Shown: positions 42,235 through 52,028 of the stretch, piece after piece
Layout of the letters: every line of letters starts with the position of its first letter
Numbering within the stretch: the stretch's first letter is position 1
Source: DAISKN01 sp963716925
Lineage (GTDB): Bacteria > Acidobacteriota > Vicinamibacteria > Marinacidobacterales > SMYC01
Direction: 5' to 3'
NCBI GenBank assembly: GCA_963716925.1
Contig: CAVQUX010000014.1
Span: forward strand, 992,001 to 1,056,000
Length of the DNA: 64,000 nucleotides
Translations under genes and position numbers: made by a program
Notes under the pieces: model-generated
What the model was told of the DNA's origin: nothing
The model's input: only the letters and a program-made list of their open reading frames with translations
Database searches by the model: none

Positions 42235-43049
42235 GCGATCCGGCGCGCCTCCACCCGGAAAGCGATCTCGACGTCCCAGCCTTCCCTGCGAATTCGCGCG
42301 TCGAGGTAGCAGAAGAACCAGGCGAGCCGCGCCAGCGGGTAGACCAGCCACCAGGTGGAGGCGAGAGCGACGACGAGCAGCGGATCGTAGGACAGCAGGT
42401 TCACGACGTCTTCGTAGACGACCGCCCAGGAAACCTTCGCGAGGAAGATGGGAACGCCGAACAGAACCTGCGATCCGAGGTCGAGGAACAGGAACAGGAC
42501 GGTCGAGACCAGGAAGGCGAACGCGGCGATCGCGAAGTAGCGGCCGCAGGCTTCGAGGTGGATGCTCTTCAGGATCTCCTCGAGTCGCCTTCCGATCTTC
42601 ATCCCTCGAAGCTGCTCGAGGACCAGCACCTCGGAGAGGAACCCGTACCGCGCGGCGACCGGGACCCAGAGGAGTCCCCAGCACATCACCCCCAGAACCC
42701 CCAGGGCCACTCGCGCCAGAGGGAGCCACAGGAGCAGACTGGCGGTACGTCGGCCCAGATGGCGCAGGGTGTTCCGCAGCGTGAACTCCTCGCCGAAGAC
42801 GTGATGGCCGGCTCCGGCGACGACCGCGGCTCCGAGGAAAGCGGAGCCGAAGAAGAACAGCAGGACCGCCCAGAGCCACCCGTCTCCGTGAGTCGCCCGA
42901 AAACCCGCGATGGCGACGGGGGCGGCGCCGAACAGCAGGGAGAGCGCGAGGAGCTTCACCGCGTGCCTGCGGTAGAAGAGGATGGCGAGATCGATCGCCG
43001 CTCCGACGGATCGCGGCTCGAGGGCCAGGGTCGCGTCTTCCAGCCTCAC
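42231..43049 (-). CDS. Multi-pass membrane protein of the MoxR operon
   Basis: The 272-residue protein has about six hydrophobic helices, including VKLLALSLLFGAAPVAIAGF, WLWAVLLFFFGSAFLGAAVV and LLVVALASTWWLVYPLARLAWFFCYLDARIRREGWDVE. The ending LDARIRREGWD occurs in membrane proteins of DUF4129 clusters. No catalytic motif is seen. It overlaps spoIIM upstream and the DUF4129 gene downstream by 4 bp each, so it is probably part of the same membrane complex. Confidence 0.6.
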   Translation of the reverse strand: MRLEDATLALEPRSVGAAIDLAILFYRRHAVKLLALSLLFGAAPVAIAGFRATHGDGWLWAVLLFFFGSAFLGAAVVAGAGHHVFGEEFTLRNTLRHLGRRTASLLLWLPLARVALGVLGVMCWGLLWVPVAARYGFLSEVLVLEQLRGMKIGRRLEEILKSIHLEACGRYFAIAAFAFLVSTVLFLFLDLGSQVLFGVPIFLAKVSWAVVYEDVVNLLSYDPLLVVALASTWWLVYPLARLAWFFCYLDARIRREGWDVEIAFRVEARRIA

Positions 43050-44008
43050 GGGGAATGCGCCTCTCTTCCCGCGAGGCCGAGGTAGGCGATGACAACGATC
43101 CAGAGGATCGCCGCCACCAGGGACTTGATGCCGAGTGGAAGCGGCTGCGCCGACCAGAATCCCTCGATCATCGCGGCGACGAAGAGCATTGCCGCGGCGC
43201 CGAGCGCGAGCTCCACCGCGACCCGGCCGCGCTCCTTCAGCGCTTCGGCGCGGGAGAGGGAACCGGGGGCCACGATGGCGTGGCCGAGGATGAGGCCTCC
43301 GGCGCCGGCGACGACGATCGCCGTCAACTCGAAGGAGCTATGGCCGCAGACGAAGCCGAGGAAGCGCTCTCCGTGGCCCTGGGCGATGACGTACCCCGAA
43401 ACGGTGCCGAGCTCGATTCCGTTCGAGAGCAGCACGTAGATCGTTCCCAGACCCAGGAAGACCCCGAGGGCGAGGCACTGGAAGGCGATTCCGGTGTTGT
43501 GACGAACGTAAAATCCGGCCATGGCGGCATCCTGCCTCTCCCCTTCGCCGAAATCCCGCGAGTACATCTCCTCCATGTTGTAGAGCGCCGTTCCCGGGAG
43601 GACGCGATGCGCGAGCGACGGCTCCATGGCGACTACCACCCACGAGACCACGAGGGGAACCGCGAAGAGCGCGAGCGAGACCCAGAAGAATCCGTGATTC
43701 TCCCGGAGCCGGCGCGGAAATCCCGCGGAAAGGAACCGCAGCGCCTGTCCCCTGGGACGCGGTCGTCCTCCGTAGAAAGCGCCGTGGCCCCGTACCACGA
43801 GGTCGTTCAGGTATCGCTCGAGCGACGAGCTCCAATCCCGGGATCGCACCTGCGCCAGGTCGTAGCAGAGCGCGCGGAAGAGCTCCGAGAACTCGCTCAC
43901 CTCTTCCGGCGCCAGGCGGGGCTTCCCCGGCGTCTCGGCGCGGCCGAGGAGGGACTCGAACCTCTTCCAGGACGGACCGCGCTCCTTGAGAAACGACTGC
44001 TTGTTCAT
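43046..44008 (-). CDS. SpoIIM-family membrane protein (stage II sporulation protein M-like)
   Basis: From ATG 44008 the product has 320 residues with five to six membrane helices. The first ~100 residues are soluble. The SpoIIM-type core has AMAGFYVRHNTGIAFQCLALGVFLGLGTIYVLLSNGIELG and GERFLGFVCGHSSFELTAIVVAGAGGLILGHAIV. Despite the name, the family is widespread in non-sporulating bacteria, often beside RDD, MoxR and DUF58 genes as here. The partner role is inferred from this conserved cluster. It overlaps both neighbours by 4 bp. Confidence 0.82.
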   Translation of the reverse strand: MNKQSFLKERGPSWKRFESLLGRAETPGKPRLAPEEVSEFSELFRALCYDLAQVRSRDWSSSLERYLNDLVVRGHGAFYGGRPRPRGQALRFLSAGFPRRLRENHGFFWVSLALFAVPLVVSWVVVAMEPSLAHRVLPGTALYNMEEMYSRDFGEGERQDAAMAGFYVRHNTGIAFQCLALGVFLGLGTIYVLLSNGIELGTVSGYVIAQGHGERFLGFVCGHSSFELTAIVVAGAGGLILGHAIVAPGSLSRAEALKERGRVAVELALGAAAMLFVAAMIEGFWSAQPLPLGIKSLVAAILWIVVIAYLGLAGREAHSP

Positions 44009-44871
44009 GAGAACGAAGCCGCCGGGCGGGACGCTCTTCCTCGGCCGCCCGCGCGCCCGGAAGGCTCGCGGTTCGCCTGGAGCGCGTCCTCGATCGAGGC
44101 ACGATGAGCGGAGAGGACCCGAAACAGAAACTCCGATGGCTCGTCCCGGGCGAACTTGCGATCCGCGAACGAATCCAGGCGCTTTCCCAGGGGCTCGGCG
44201 AGGATGAGAGCGATCTCGTCGAGCCTCGCCGGAGCCAGATCGAACCTCCGGCGGAATAGACTTTCGATGACCTCGAGCGTCTTCTCGGAGGGCCGGTAGC
44301 GATGGCGGAAGGCCTCGGGCGGGAACGCCGGGTAGTCCGAAAGGCCTTCGAGCTCTCCGCCCAGGACCGGCTTTCGCTCGCGCACCACCATCGTGCCCGC
44401 AACCAGATCTCCGATCCGTTGAAGGCGGGGGTTGCTCATCGCCGTGAGAAATCCAGCGGCGTAGAACAGGGGAACGAAGTCGGCGGCGCGCAGCAGGTTC
44501 CGGATCATCGCTTCGTAGAAGCCGATGGCGTAGCCTTCGGTCTTGATGACCCGCAGGCCGAACGCGCGCTTGCCCGGCGTCTGCCCGTTCCACCAGGTCT
44601 CGAAGAAGCAGCCGTATCCCCACTCCAGGACGAACGCCACCACGAAGTAGACCCCGACGGACAGCCCGGTGGTCGCGAACGGGAGCAGAGCTATCGAGAG
44701 CACCGTCACGATGGCATAGAGGGCCGCGGATCGGATGCCCAGATCCAGCAGATAAGCTCCGAGACGCGTGCCCGGACCCGCAAGTCGGAAGCCGAGCCGG
44801 ACGTTCTCCGGTATCTCGAGGAAGGTCAGGTCGCTCAGGACACGGGTTGCGGCTTCCTCGGGGCGCGACAT
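44005..44871 (-). CDS. RDD family membrane protein
   Basis: The 288-residue protein has the RDD core: RLGAYLLDLGIRSAALYAIV (Arg and two Asp positions), FETWWNGQTPGKRAFGLRVIKTEGYAIGFYEAMIRNLLRAAD and NPRLQRIGDLVAGTMVV. Three to four membrane helices are visible in residues 35-165, followed by a ~120-residue cytoplasmic tail. RDD proteins are poorly understood; some act in ion transport. It opens the seven-gene MoxR-type operon. Confidence 0.85.
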   Translation of the reverse strand: MSRPEEAATRVLSDLTFLEIPENVRLGFRLAGPGTRLGAYLLDLGIRSAALYAIVTVLSIALLPFATTGLSVGVYFVVAFVLEWGYGCFFETWWNGQTPGKRAFGLRVIKTEGYAIGFYEAMIRNLLRAADFVPLFYAAGFLTAMSNPRLQRIGDLVAGTMVVRERKPVLGGELEGLSDYPAFPPEAFRHRYRPSEKTLEVIESLFRRRFDLAPARLDEIALILAEPLGKRLDSFADRKFARDEPSEFLFRVLSAHRASIEDALQANREPSGRAGGRGRASRPAASFS

Positions 44872-44955
44872 TGGTAAAACGGTCGAAAGGAGGCGAAGTC
44901 AGGAACCGGGAGCGGTTGGCTCCTTGAAACTGTTCTTACCAGTCTAGCAGCCCCG

Positions 44956-45633
44956 TCAGGTCTCGACCACCTTCGTCCCCGCGAGGTAGTCGTGGATACA
45001 GCGCTGTTCGCCTCCGAAGATGAGGAGGATGTCGAGGAACGCGTACAAGGGAATGATGTTCCCCAGGAACGCGTTGACGAAAATCCGCATTCCCAGGAGC
45101 TTTCCCGCCGAGGGGACCTGCCCGTCGGAGTAGTTCACGATGCGGATATTCATCGCCCGCTTCCCGAGCGTCTGGCCTTCGCGGACCAGAGTCGAGAGCT
45201 GGTAGATGGCGAAGCCGAGGAAGGCGATACCCGAAAGGGCGGCGAGGAGGACCGCCGGCGTGGAAAGCGTGGAGCTATCGCCAACGAAGAAGATCGCGGC
45301 GAGCGCGGGAAGGAGGATGACCATCGCGGCCAGGCCGTCGATGAGAGAAGCCGCGAGCCTCGATCCTCTCGACGCGAGGGCGTCGCTGCCCGTGCGCTCC
45401 GAATGGTCGGCACGAGCCGCGGGCGCTCGCGGGGTGGCGTACGGGTTCTCTATCGCGATCGCTCCCCCGCCCCCGGCGACCGCCGCCGCGGGAGTCCGGA
45501 ACGCCGGCCTCGCGCCCGAGGTCCCCTGGCTCTGGGATTCGTCGCTTCGGTAACGGCCCCGCATCAGCTCCGCTCCGCAATTCCGGCACTTGAAGGAAGC
45601 TGGTCCGCTCTTCTTGCAGGATGGACAAATCAT
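44956..45633 (-). CDS. RDD family protein with N-terminal zinc ribbon
   Basis: From ATG 45633 the protein has 225 residues. The start is a zinc ribbon with CPSC-x9-CRNCG (residues 3-19). A low-complexity Ala/Gly/Ser linker and an RDD membrane domain follow: RLAASLIDGLAAMVILLPAL, VREGQTLGKRAMNIRIVNYSDG and IHDYLAGTKVVE. A GGGAGGG ribbon lies 5 bp before the ATG and decides the start. Zinc-ribbon RDD proteins are frequent in Acidobacteriota and related phyla. It is separated from the MoxR operon by ~85 bp and from murA by 150 bp, so it may be independent. Confidence 0.82.
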   Translation of the reverse strand: MICPSCKKSGPASFKCRNCGAELMRGRYRSDESQSQGTSGARPAFRTPAAAVAGGGGAIAIENPYATPRAPAARADHSERTGSDALASRGSRLAASLIDGLAAMVILLPALAAIFFVGDSSTLSTPAVLLAALSGIAFLGFAIYQLSTLVREGQTLGKRAMNIRIVNYSDGQVPSAGKLLGMRIFVNAFLGNIIPLYAFLDILLIFGGEQRCIHDYLAGTKVVET

Positions 45634-45783
45634 CACGCCCTCCCCAACGGTCGCCTGAAAAAGCAAGAGCGGTGCCACCGAGGGGGCTTCGAGGAACATC
45701 CCGAAAGAGAGTCAGTTCCGAGGAGGCGGAGCGCCACCCGTAATGCGGGATTGGTGGGGAAAGCCTACGGCCTACGGGGAAGA

Positions 45784-47046
<1,263 letters not shown>

Positions 47047-47053
47047 CGAGGCT

Positions 47054-47929
47054 CTAACGCTTTCGGGCGACCACGACGCGCGGAATCCCCGCGAGGTCGG
47101 GAACGATGCGAAGAAGGTCGAGTCCGGAAGAACGGACGCGATCGGCTACCAGGGGGTCCTGTCCTTTTCCGATCTCCAGCACCACGGCGCCTCCGTACTC
47201 GAGCACCGCTCCCACTCCCTCGAGGAGCCGCGTGATGGCGGCGAGGCCGTCGGGGCCGCCGGCGAGCGCCATTCGCGGCTCGTGCTCCCTGACCTCGGGA
47301 GCGAGCTCGAGGATCTCGGAGTCGACGACGTACGGCGGATTGCTCACCACGAGGTCGAGCTTCTCTCCCCGCTCCACCAGAGGGTCGAGGTAATCGCCGT
47401 GCAGGAAGGTGATGCGCCGGTCGACGCCGTGGGCGACCGCGTTCTCCCGCGCCACGGCGAGGGCCGAGGGCGAGGCGTCGATGGCGAGAATCGCGGCCTC
47501 CGGGCACTCGCGGGCGAGTGCGACGGCGATGCATCCGCTCCCGCAGCCGACGTCGGCGATCCGGGGAGCGCTCCTGGCGCCGGCGGAAAGCTCGTTCAAG
47601 GCTTCCTCCACCACTCCTTCGGTTTCGGGACGCGGAATGAGAACCGAAGGCGTCACCCGAAACGAGAGCCCGTAGAACTCCTGCGTTCCCAGGATGTGCT
47701 GGATGGGGACGCGGCCCCGCCGCCGCTCCAGGAGTTGAAAGTAGTGCCCGACCGCTTCGGCCGCCGCGGGCTCGTGGAGACGGGCGAAGAGCGCCTCGCG
47801 GGTGCATCCCAGCGCGTGGCGGAGGAGAAGCTCGGCTTCGAATCGCGCTTCGAGGACCCCGGCCTGCCGAAGCTCGGCGGCGCCCCGCTCCAGCAGTCGA
47901 TGGGCGCTCAGAGCGGAGCCGGTCGTCAC
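47054..47929 (-). CDS. prmC: Release factor glutamine methyltransferase
   Basis: The 291-residue SAM-dependent methyltransferase methylates the Gln of the GGQ motif of release factors. Visible motifs are VLIPRPETEGVVEEAL, ADVGCGSGCIAVALARE (SAM-binding) and the catalytic DLVVSNPPYV. The first ~75 residues form the helical N-terminal domain. Its start overlaps the prfA stop by 4 bp (ATGA), coupling the enzyme to its substrate, as in many bacteria. Confidence 0.95.
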   Translation of the reverse strand: MTTGSALSAHRLLERGAAELRQAGVLEARFEAELLLRHALGCTREALFARLHEPAAAEAVGHYFQLLERRRGRVPIQHILGTQEFYGLSFRVTPSVLIPRPETEGVVEEALNELSAGARSAPRIADVGCGSGCIAVALARECPEAAILAIDASPSALAVARENAVAHGVDRRITFLHGDYLDPLVERGEKLDLVVSNPPYVVDSEILELAPEVREHEPRMALAGGPDGLAAITRLLEGVGAVLEYGGAVVLEIGKGQDPLVADRVRSSGLDLLRIVPDLAGIPRVVVARKR

Positions 47930-49017
47930 GACGGGTCGGCGGACTCCGCCTCTTTGAGCTTTTCCGTCTGGTAGTGGGCGACGAGGGCGTCGATGGTCTG
48001 GTCGAGATCGCCGTTCAGGACCGAATCGAGCTGATGCAGAGTGAAGTGGATGCGGTGGTCGGTGACCCGTCCATCCTTGAAATTGTAAGTCCGGATCTTC
48101 TCGCTCCGGTCGCCCGTTCCGATCTGGCCTTTTCTCTCGCTCGCGATCTGGTCCATCTGCTCCTTGCGCGCGAGATCGTAGAGTCTGGAGCGAAGCACCC
48201 GGAGGGCCTTCGCCTTGTTCTTTATCTGGGACTTCTCGTCCTGGCAGCTCACGACGAGCCCCGTGGGAAGGTGGGTGAGGCGTACCGCGGAATAGGTGGT
48301 GTTGACGCTCTGGCCTCCGGGTCCCGACGAGCAGAAGGTGTCCACGCGGACATCCTTGGGATCGACTTCGACCTCTACCTCCTCGGCTTCGGGGAGGACC
48401 GCGACCGTCACCGCGGAAGTATGAATCCGTCCCGAGGCTTCGGTGGCCGGCACCCGCTGGACCCGGTGGACGCCGCTCTCGTGCTTCAGGCGGCTGTAGG
48501 CGCCCTTTCCCTCGATGAGCGCCACCACTTCCTTGATGCCTCCGATCCCGGTCTCGTTGATGCTAAGGATCTCGACGCGCCACCCCTGGCTCTCCGCGTA
48601 CTTGGAGTACATGCGGAAGACCTCCTGGGCGAAGAGCGCCGCTTCCTCGCCTCCGGTGCCGGCGCGGACCTCGAGCACCACGTTGCGCTCGTCGTTCGGA
48701 TCCCTGGGGAGAAGCTCGAGCCGAAGCTCCTGGGAGAGCCGCTCCTCGTCCGCCGCGAGCCCGTCGATTTCTTCCTTGGCCATCGCCTTGAGCTCATCGT
48801 CGGTAGCCTCGCGGAGCATCTCCCGCGTCTCTTCGAGCCGGGAGCGGGTGCTCTTGAGCTGGCGGTAAGCCTCGACCAGAGGCTCGAGCTCCGAGCGGAG
48901 CTTCGCCAGACGGCGCACCGCCGAGGGGTCGGAGACGACCTCGGGCTTCGCCAGCTCGGCCGTGACCCCCTCGAAGCGCTTCTCGACGGCCTCGAGCTTT
49001 TCGTCCAGGTTCCGCAT
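47926..49017 (-). CDS. prfA: Peptide chain release factor 1
   Basis: The 363-residue protein ends translation at UAA and UAG. It has the peptidyl-hydrolysis motif GPGGQSVNTTYSAVRLTHLPTG (GGQ near residue 235) and the preceding segment VHRVQRVPATEASGRIHTSAV typical of RF1. The C-terminal domain NFKDGRVTDHRIHFTLHQLD is also family-like. The order rpmE-prfA-prmC on this strand is widely conserved. The gene starts 13 bp after rpmE, so they are cotranscribed. Confidence 0.96.
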   Translation of the reverse strand: MRNLDEKLEAVEKRFEGVTAELAKPEVVSDPSAVRRLAKLRSELEPLVEAYRQLKSTRSRLEETREMLREATDDELKAMAKEEIDGLAADEERLSQELRLELLPRDPNDERNVVLEVRAGTGGEEAALFAQEVFRMYSKYAESQGWRVEILSINETGIGGIKEVVALIEGKGAYSRLKHESGVHRVQRVPATEASGRIHTSAVTVAVLPEAEEVEVEVDPKDVRVDTFCSSGPGGQSVNTTYSAVRLTHLPTGLVVSCQDEKSQIKNKAKALRVLRSRLYDLARKEQMDQIASERKGQIGTGDRSEKIRTYNFKDGRVTDHRIHFTLHQLDSVLNGDLDQTIDALVAHYQTEKLKEAESADPS

Positions 49018-49030
49018 GAAAGGTACGTCG

Positions 49031-49267
49031 TTACTTGGCGGCGGCCGCGCTCTTCGATTTTTTGGTCTCTCCGTACTTCTGCTTGAACCGCTCGACCCGT
49101 CCCGCGGAATCGATGAGCTTCTGCTTGCCGGTGAAGAACGGGTGGCATTTCGAGCAGATCTCGAGGCGGAGCTCGCCCCCGCCCTTGGTGGATCGGGTCA
49201 CGAAAGTCTCGCCGCAGGCGCAGCGGACCTTCACCTCTTCGTACTTCGGATGGATTTCAGCTTTCAT
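49031..49267 (-). CDS. rpmE: 50S ribosomal protein L31, zinc-binding (C+) type
   Basis: The 78-residue product opens MKAEIHPKYEEVKVRCACGETF and carries a zinc-binding set of Cys (CAC and CSKCHPFFTG), so it is the zinc-containing form rather than the Cys-less YkgM type. A Lys/Ala tail ends the chain. AGGAG sits about 10 bp before the ATG and a perfect TATAAT lies at 49305-49310. The short leader of ~30 nt matches a highly expressed ribosomal gene. It heads the prfA-prmC-murA transcript. Confidence 0.96.
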   Translation of the reverse strand: MKAEIHPKYEEVKVRCACGETFVTRSTKGGGELRLEICSKCHPFFTGKQKLIDSAGRVERFKQKYGETKKSKSAAAAK

Positions 49268-49304
49268 GACACAAATCTCCTGGCGCGGAAAATCGCGATC
49301 CAGC

Positions 49305-49310
49305 ATTATA
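49305..49310 (-). promoter_or_regulatory. -10 box (TATAAT) for rpmE, in the rlmI divergent gap
   Basis: Minus-strand TATAAT is perfect and lies 38 bp before the rpmE ATG. On the plus strand the overlapping CATTAT/TTATAG lies about 10 bp before the rlmI ATG, so the two genes may share one AT-rich melting region. No TTGACA-like -35 is seen for rpmE at the expected distance. Confidence 0.5.
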
Positions 49311-49318
49311 GCCCAAAA

Positions 49319-50500
49319 ATGCAGGCACCCGAGACGAGGATCACCAGACCGAGGCGGTACCAGCTCACGAAGGAGGCCGTCTCCATCTTGAAGAGCGGCC
49401 ACCCTTGGATATTTCGCCGGCACCTGAGCTCCGCCGCGGTCGTCTTCGCGAACGGCCAGTGGCTCCGGCTCGTCGATGGCGCGAACCAGGTCGTGGGGTA
49501 CGGGTTCTATCAGGAGGTCGGCGCCATCGCCGTCCGGGTCCTCCGCCGGGGGACGGAGCCCCCGGGGCCGGAGTGGGCCCGGGGCCTCGTTCGCGCCGCG
49601 CTCGATCGCAGGACCGTTCTTCGCCGCGAGACGGGAGCCTTCCGGGCGATTCATGGCGAGAACGACGGTCTTCCGGCCGTCACCGCAGACGTCTACGGCG
49701 ACGTCGCGGTGGTGTCGAGCTATGCCCGGGGGGCGGACCCGGTGGCCCGACTCTGCGCCCGTCTCCTGCGAAAGGAGCTCCCGCTCGAGGGCGTTTTGTG
49801 GAAGCCGGGGTCCCGGCGAAACGACGAGACGTCGGGCGCCCGGACGCTCTTCGGGCGGGTCCCGGAGCGGGTCCGTTTCCAGGAAGACGGCCAGACCATC
49901 ACCGTGGCGCCGCTCTGGGGCCAGAAGAGCGGCTCGTTTCTCGACCTTCGGGGGCTCCGGCGGTACCTCAGGAGCGCCACGCTCGAGGGCGCGAGCGTCC
50001 TCGACCTGTTCTCCTACAGCGGCACGCTCGGCGCGGCGGCGGAGATCGCGGGGGCGAGCCGCATCTGGCACGTCGACGGCTCCCGGGCGGCGCTCGATCT
50101 CGGCGCCGAGACTCACGTTCTCGATCCCGAAAAGCATCGGTTCACCGAAGCCGACGTCTTCGAGTGGCTGAAGGCGCTCTCCCCCGAGGAGCGGTTCGAT
50201 CTCGCCGTCGCGGACCCGCCGGCGATGACCAGCCGCACGGCGCAGGTCCCGAAGGTGCTTCGCGCCTACGACGCGCTCTATCGTAGTCTCGCCACCCATG
50301 TGAACCCCGGAGGTATGGTCGTCGCCTGCTGCTGCACCTCGCGGGTGGATGCCGACCTGTTCCTCGTGACCGTGCGCCGCGCGCTCGGAAAGGACTTTCG
50401 CTTCCTTTCGAGGCTTCCGCCCGAGCCCGATCACCCCGTGGGCTTCAAGGAAGCCGATTACCTGAAGATCCTGCTCTTCCGACGGAAGGCGAGCGCGTGA
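49319..50500 (+). CDS. rlmI: Class I SAM-dependent rRNA methyltransferase, RlmI-type
   Basis: From ATG 49319 the protein has 393 residues: an N-terminal PUA-like RNA-binding domain (ILKSGHPWIFRRHLSS ... GQWLRLVDGANQVVGYGFY), then a Rossmann methyltransferase: VLDLFSYSGTLGAAAEIAGA (SAM motif) and FDLAVADPPAMTSR with the DPP catalytic loop. RlmI methylates a 23S rRNA cytosine at C5, a target assigned only by family resemblance. No ribosome-binding site precedes the ATG and a -10-like box is very close, so translation may be leaderless. Starts further upstream run into rpmE and were rejected. Confidence 0.88.
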   Translation: MQAPETRITRPRRYQLTKEAVSILKSGHPWIFRRHLSSAAVVFANGQWLRLVDGANQVVGYGFYQEVGAIAVRVLRRGTEPPGPEWARGLVRAALDRRTVLRRETGAFRAIHGENDGLPAVTADVYGDVAVVSSYARGADPVARLCARLLRKELPLEGVLWKPGSRRNDETSGARTLFGRVPERVRFQEDGQTITVAPLWGQKSGSFLDLRGLRRYLRSATLEGASVLDLFSYSGTLGAAAEIAGASRIWHVDGSRAALDLGAETHVLDPEKHRFTEADVFEWLKALSPEERFDLAVADPPAMTSRTAQVPKVLRAYDALYRSLATHVNPGGMVVACCCTSRVDADLFLVTVRRALGKDFRFLSRLPPEPDHPVGFKEADYLKILLFRRKASA

Positions 50501-50589
50501 TATTGATTAGGAAATCTCAAATCAGTCGGGTGCGGAGAGCTAGCGGACCTTCTCCGTGTGAAGGTGGTTGAGATCGTGGAGGAGCGAGT

Positions 50590-50970
50590 CGGATAGGGAA
50601 AGCTCGGTTCGAAATCAGGCGGTTGTTCGAGCGAGCCGATCGGGCCGGGAGCCAGCGGTCCTGTCCTTCGATCGCCCTCGTGGAAATCGCGAAGTCTCTT
50701 TCGCGGTGTGTGCACCGAGTCGCGGGGGTCGCCACCTGGTGCAGGAGTCTTTTGTCCTCACCCCTACTTCAAGTGCGCCGTGGAGGCGAGGGCGTCGGGG
50801 TGGAGATCGTAGTGAAGGCCGAGGAGCTCTACGCCATTCGCGAGCGAGGGGACCGGCTCGATCGCGGCGACGGCGGCGGTGCTCGATCTGCCTCTCATCA
50901 CCCGAGACCCAAAATCGCGAAATCCCATCGTGCGGTCGCGCGTTACTCTGGTAACGGGCCGTCCGCGAGT
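50590..50970 (+). pseudogene. Decayed PIN-domain (VapC-like) toxin gene
   Basis: Pieces of a PIN protein appear in different frames. An N-terminal part resembles LFERADRAG then SIALVEIAKSL (PIN pattern ...SAISLWEIAKL...). A C-terminal part reads SIAATAAVLDLPLITRDPK, matching the conserved D-R-L-I-A-A-T-A ... L-P-L-I-T-R-D end of PIN domains. The two are in different frames with no valid start and a shift near 50850, so no full protein is made. No intact antitoxin is adjacent. The rest of the 50501-51032 gap shows nothing else. Confidence 0.45.
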
Positions 50971-51032
50971 CTCGCGAGAAACCAAGAGGGCGTCTTCGTG
51001 GGAGGCGAGAGGCCAAGGCGGTAAGACCGCGC

Positions 51033-51899
51033 TCAGCCATCCCGACATCGAGATCGGATTGCGGGAGGCTCTTGCCCCGGCATCGACTTCAGAAGACCCT
51101 CGCTGGCCCTCACTGCGCGCTCCATGTGGGCGCGAACGCGCTCGAAGGGCTCGCGAGGCACCTGCCAGTCTCCCGCGAAAGCGTCGTCCAGGTCGGCGAT
51201 GACGTAGAGCACGTGAGAGACGGCTCCCGCCAGGGCGCCGGTCATGAGGGAATGGACGGTGAAGCTCGAAACGGCGAAGAGATACATCGATCCCACCGTG
51301 ACCACCCCGCCTACGTACAGCAGGATCCAGAGCGCCAGCGGGATCTTCATCCGGCTCGTCGAAAGCCGCACCGCGCGGACGTCGCTCAGGTCGTTGAGGC
51401 GCGTGAGCGCCTCGCAGTAGAGTGAAGTCTCGCGCTCGGCTTCGGGATCGCAGCGGTGAAGCACTTCGGCGACGCGGTCGAAGACCGACCAGACTTCCTC
51501 GAACACTCCGTTCTCGTTGCGGGCCATCGCCTCCCATTCCCTGTCGAGGACCGCGCTGACGTAGAGCTGGAGCTGTTCCCGGAGCTCGCCCCGCGCCGGC
51601 TCGGAGAAACCGCTCGCGGTCCGGAAAAGATCCAGCACCTCGTTCGCCTCGCGTTCCACCGCGGAGCGGGCGTCGTTGAACTGCTGCCATACCACGATGA
51701 CCACGAAGGCCAGGAGCACGGCGTAGATCGTGCCGAGCGTCTGGAGGTAGTTTCCGGCGACGTCGTTGCTCTCGACGAGCCCGTCGGTGGGGACGAGCCG
51801 CCGCACGACGTAGAGTCCGAGAACGGCGGAGGCAATAGCGGCCCCGACGGAGGGAGAGAGCGCCCGGATGGTGCGAGCCACCCGGCGGCGATCGCGCAT
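51033..51899 (-). CDS. DUF4239 (bestrophin-like) membrane protein
   Basis: The 288-residue product has two N-terminal helices (VGAAIASAVLGLYVVRRLV and YLQTLGTIYAVLLAFVVIVVW), a helical soluble middle, then two C-terminal helices (IPLALWILLYVGGVVTVGSMYLF and VHSLMTGALAGAVSHVLYVIADLDDAF). This is the DUF4239 layout, distantly related to bestrophin anion channels. ATG 51899 (MRDRRRVART) is used; GTG 51923 is an in-frame alternative eight codons upstream. TATACT just upstream of the ATG may be part of a promoter. It diverges from the kinase gene. Confidence 0.75.
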   Translation of the reverse strand: MRDRRRVARTIRALSPSVGAAIASAVLGLYVVRRLVPTDGLVESNDVAGNYLQTLGTIYAVLLAFVVIVVWQQFNDARSAVEREANEVLDLFRTASGFSEPARGELREQLQLYVSAVLDREWEAMARNENGVFEEVWSVFDRVAEVLHRCDPEAERETSLYCEALTRLNDLSDVRAVRLSTSRMKIPLALWILLYVGGVVTVGSMYLFAVSSFTVHSLMTGALAGAVSHVLYVIADLDDAFAGDWQVPREPFERVRAHMERAVRASEGLLKSMPGQEPPAIRSRCRDG

Positions 51900-51969
51900 G
51901 AGATTAGTATACTGGCCGCTCACGTCTACGTCCGACGTCGCCCGAGGGAAACCCCGTCTCGCCCGTCGG

Positions 51970-51997
51970 TTGACTCTCCCGGATCCCGGAATCTATC
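51970..51997 (+). promoter_or_regulatory. Weak candidate promoter for the Ser/Thr kinase gene
   Basis: TTGACT (51970-51975) is a near-consensus -35. Sixteen bp later TCTATC (51992-51997) is only a poor -10. GAGGAG (52011-52016) is a possible ribosome-binding site, 12 bp before the kinase ATG. Confidence 0.25.
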
Positions 51998-52028
51998 CTC
52001 GAACGGCATCGAGGAGTAAGACACGCTA

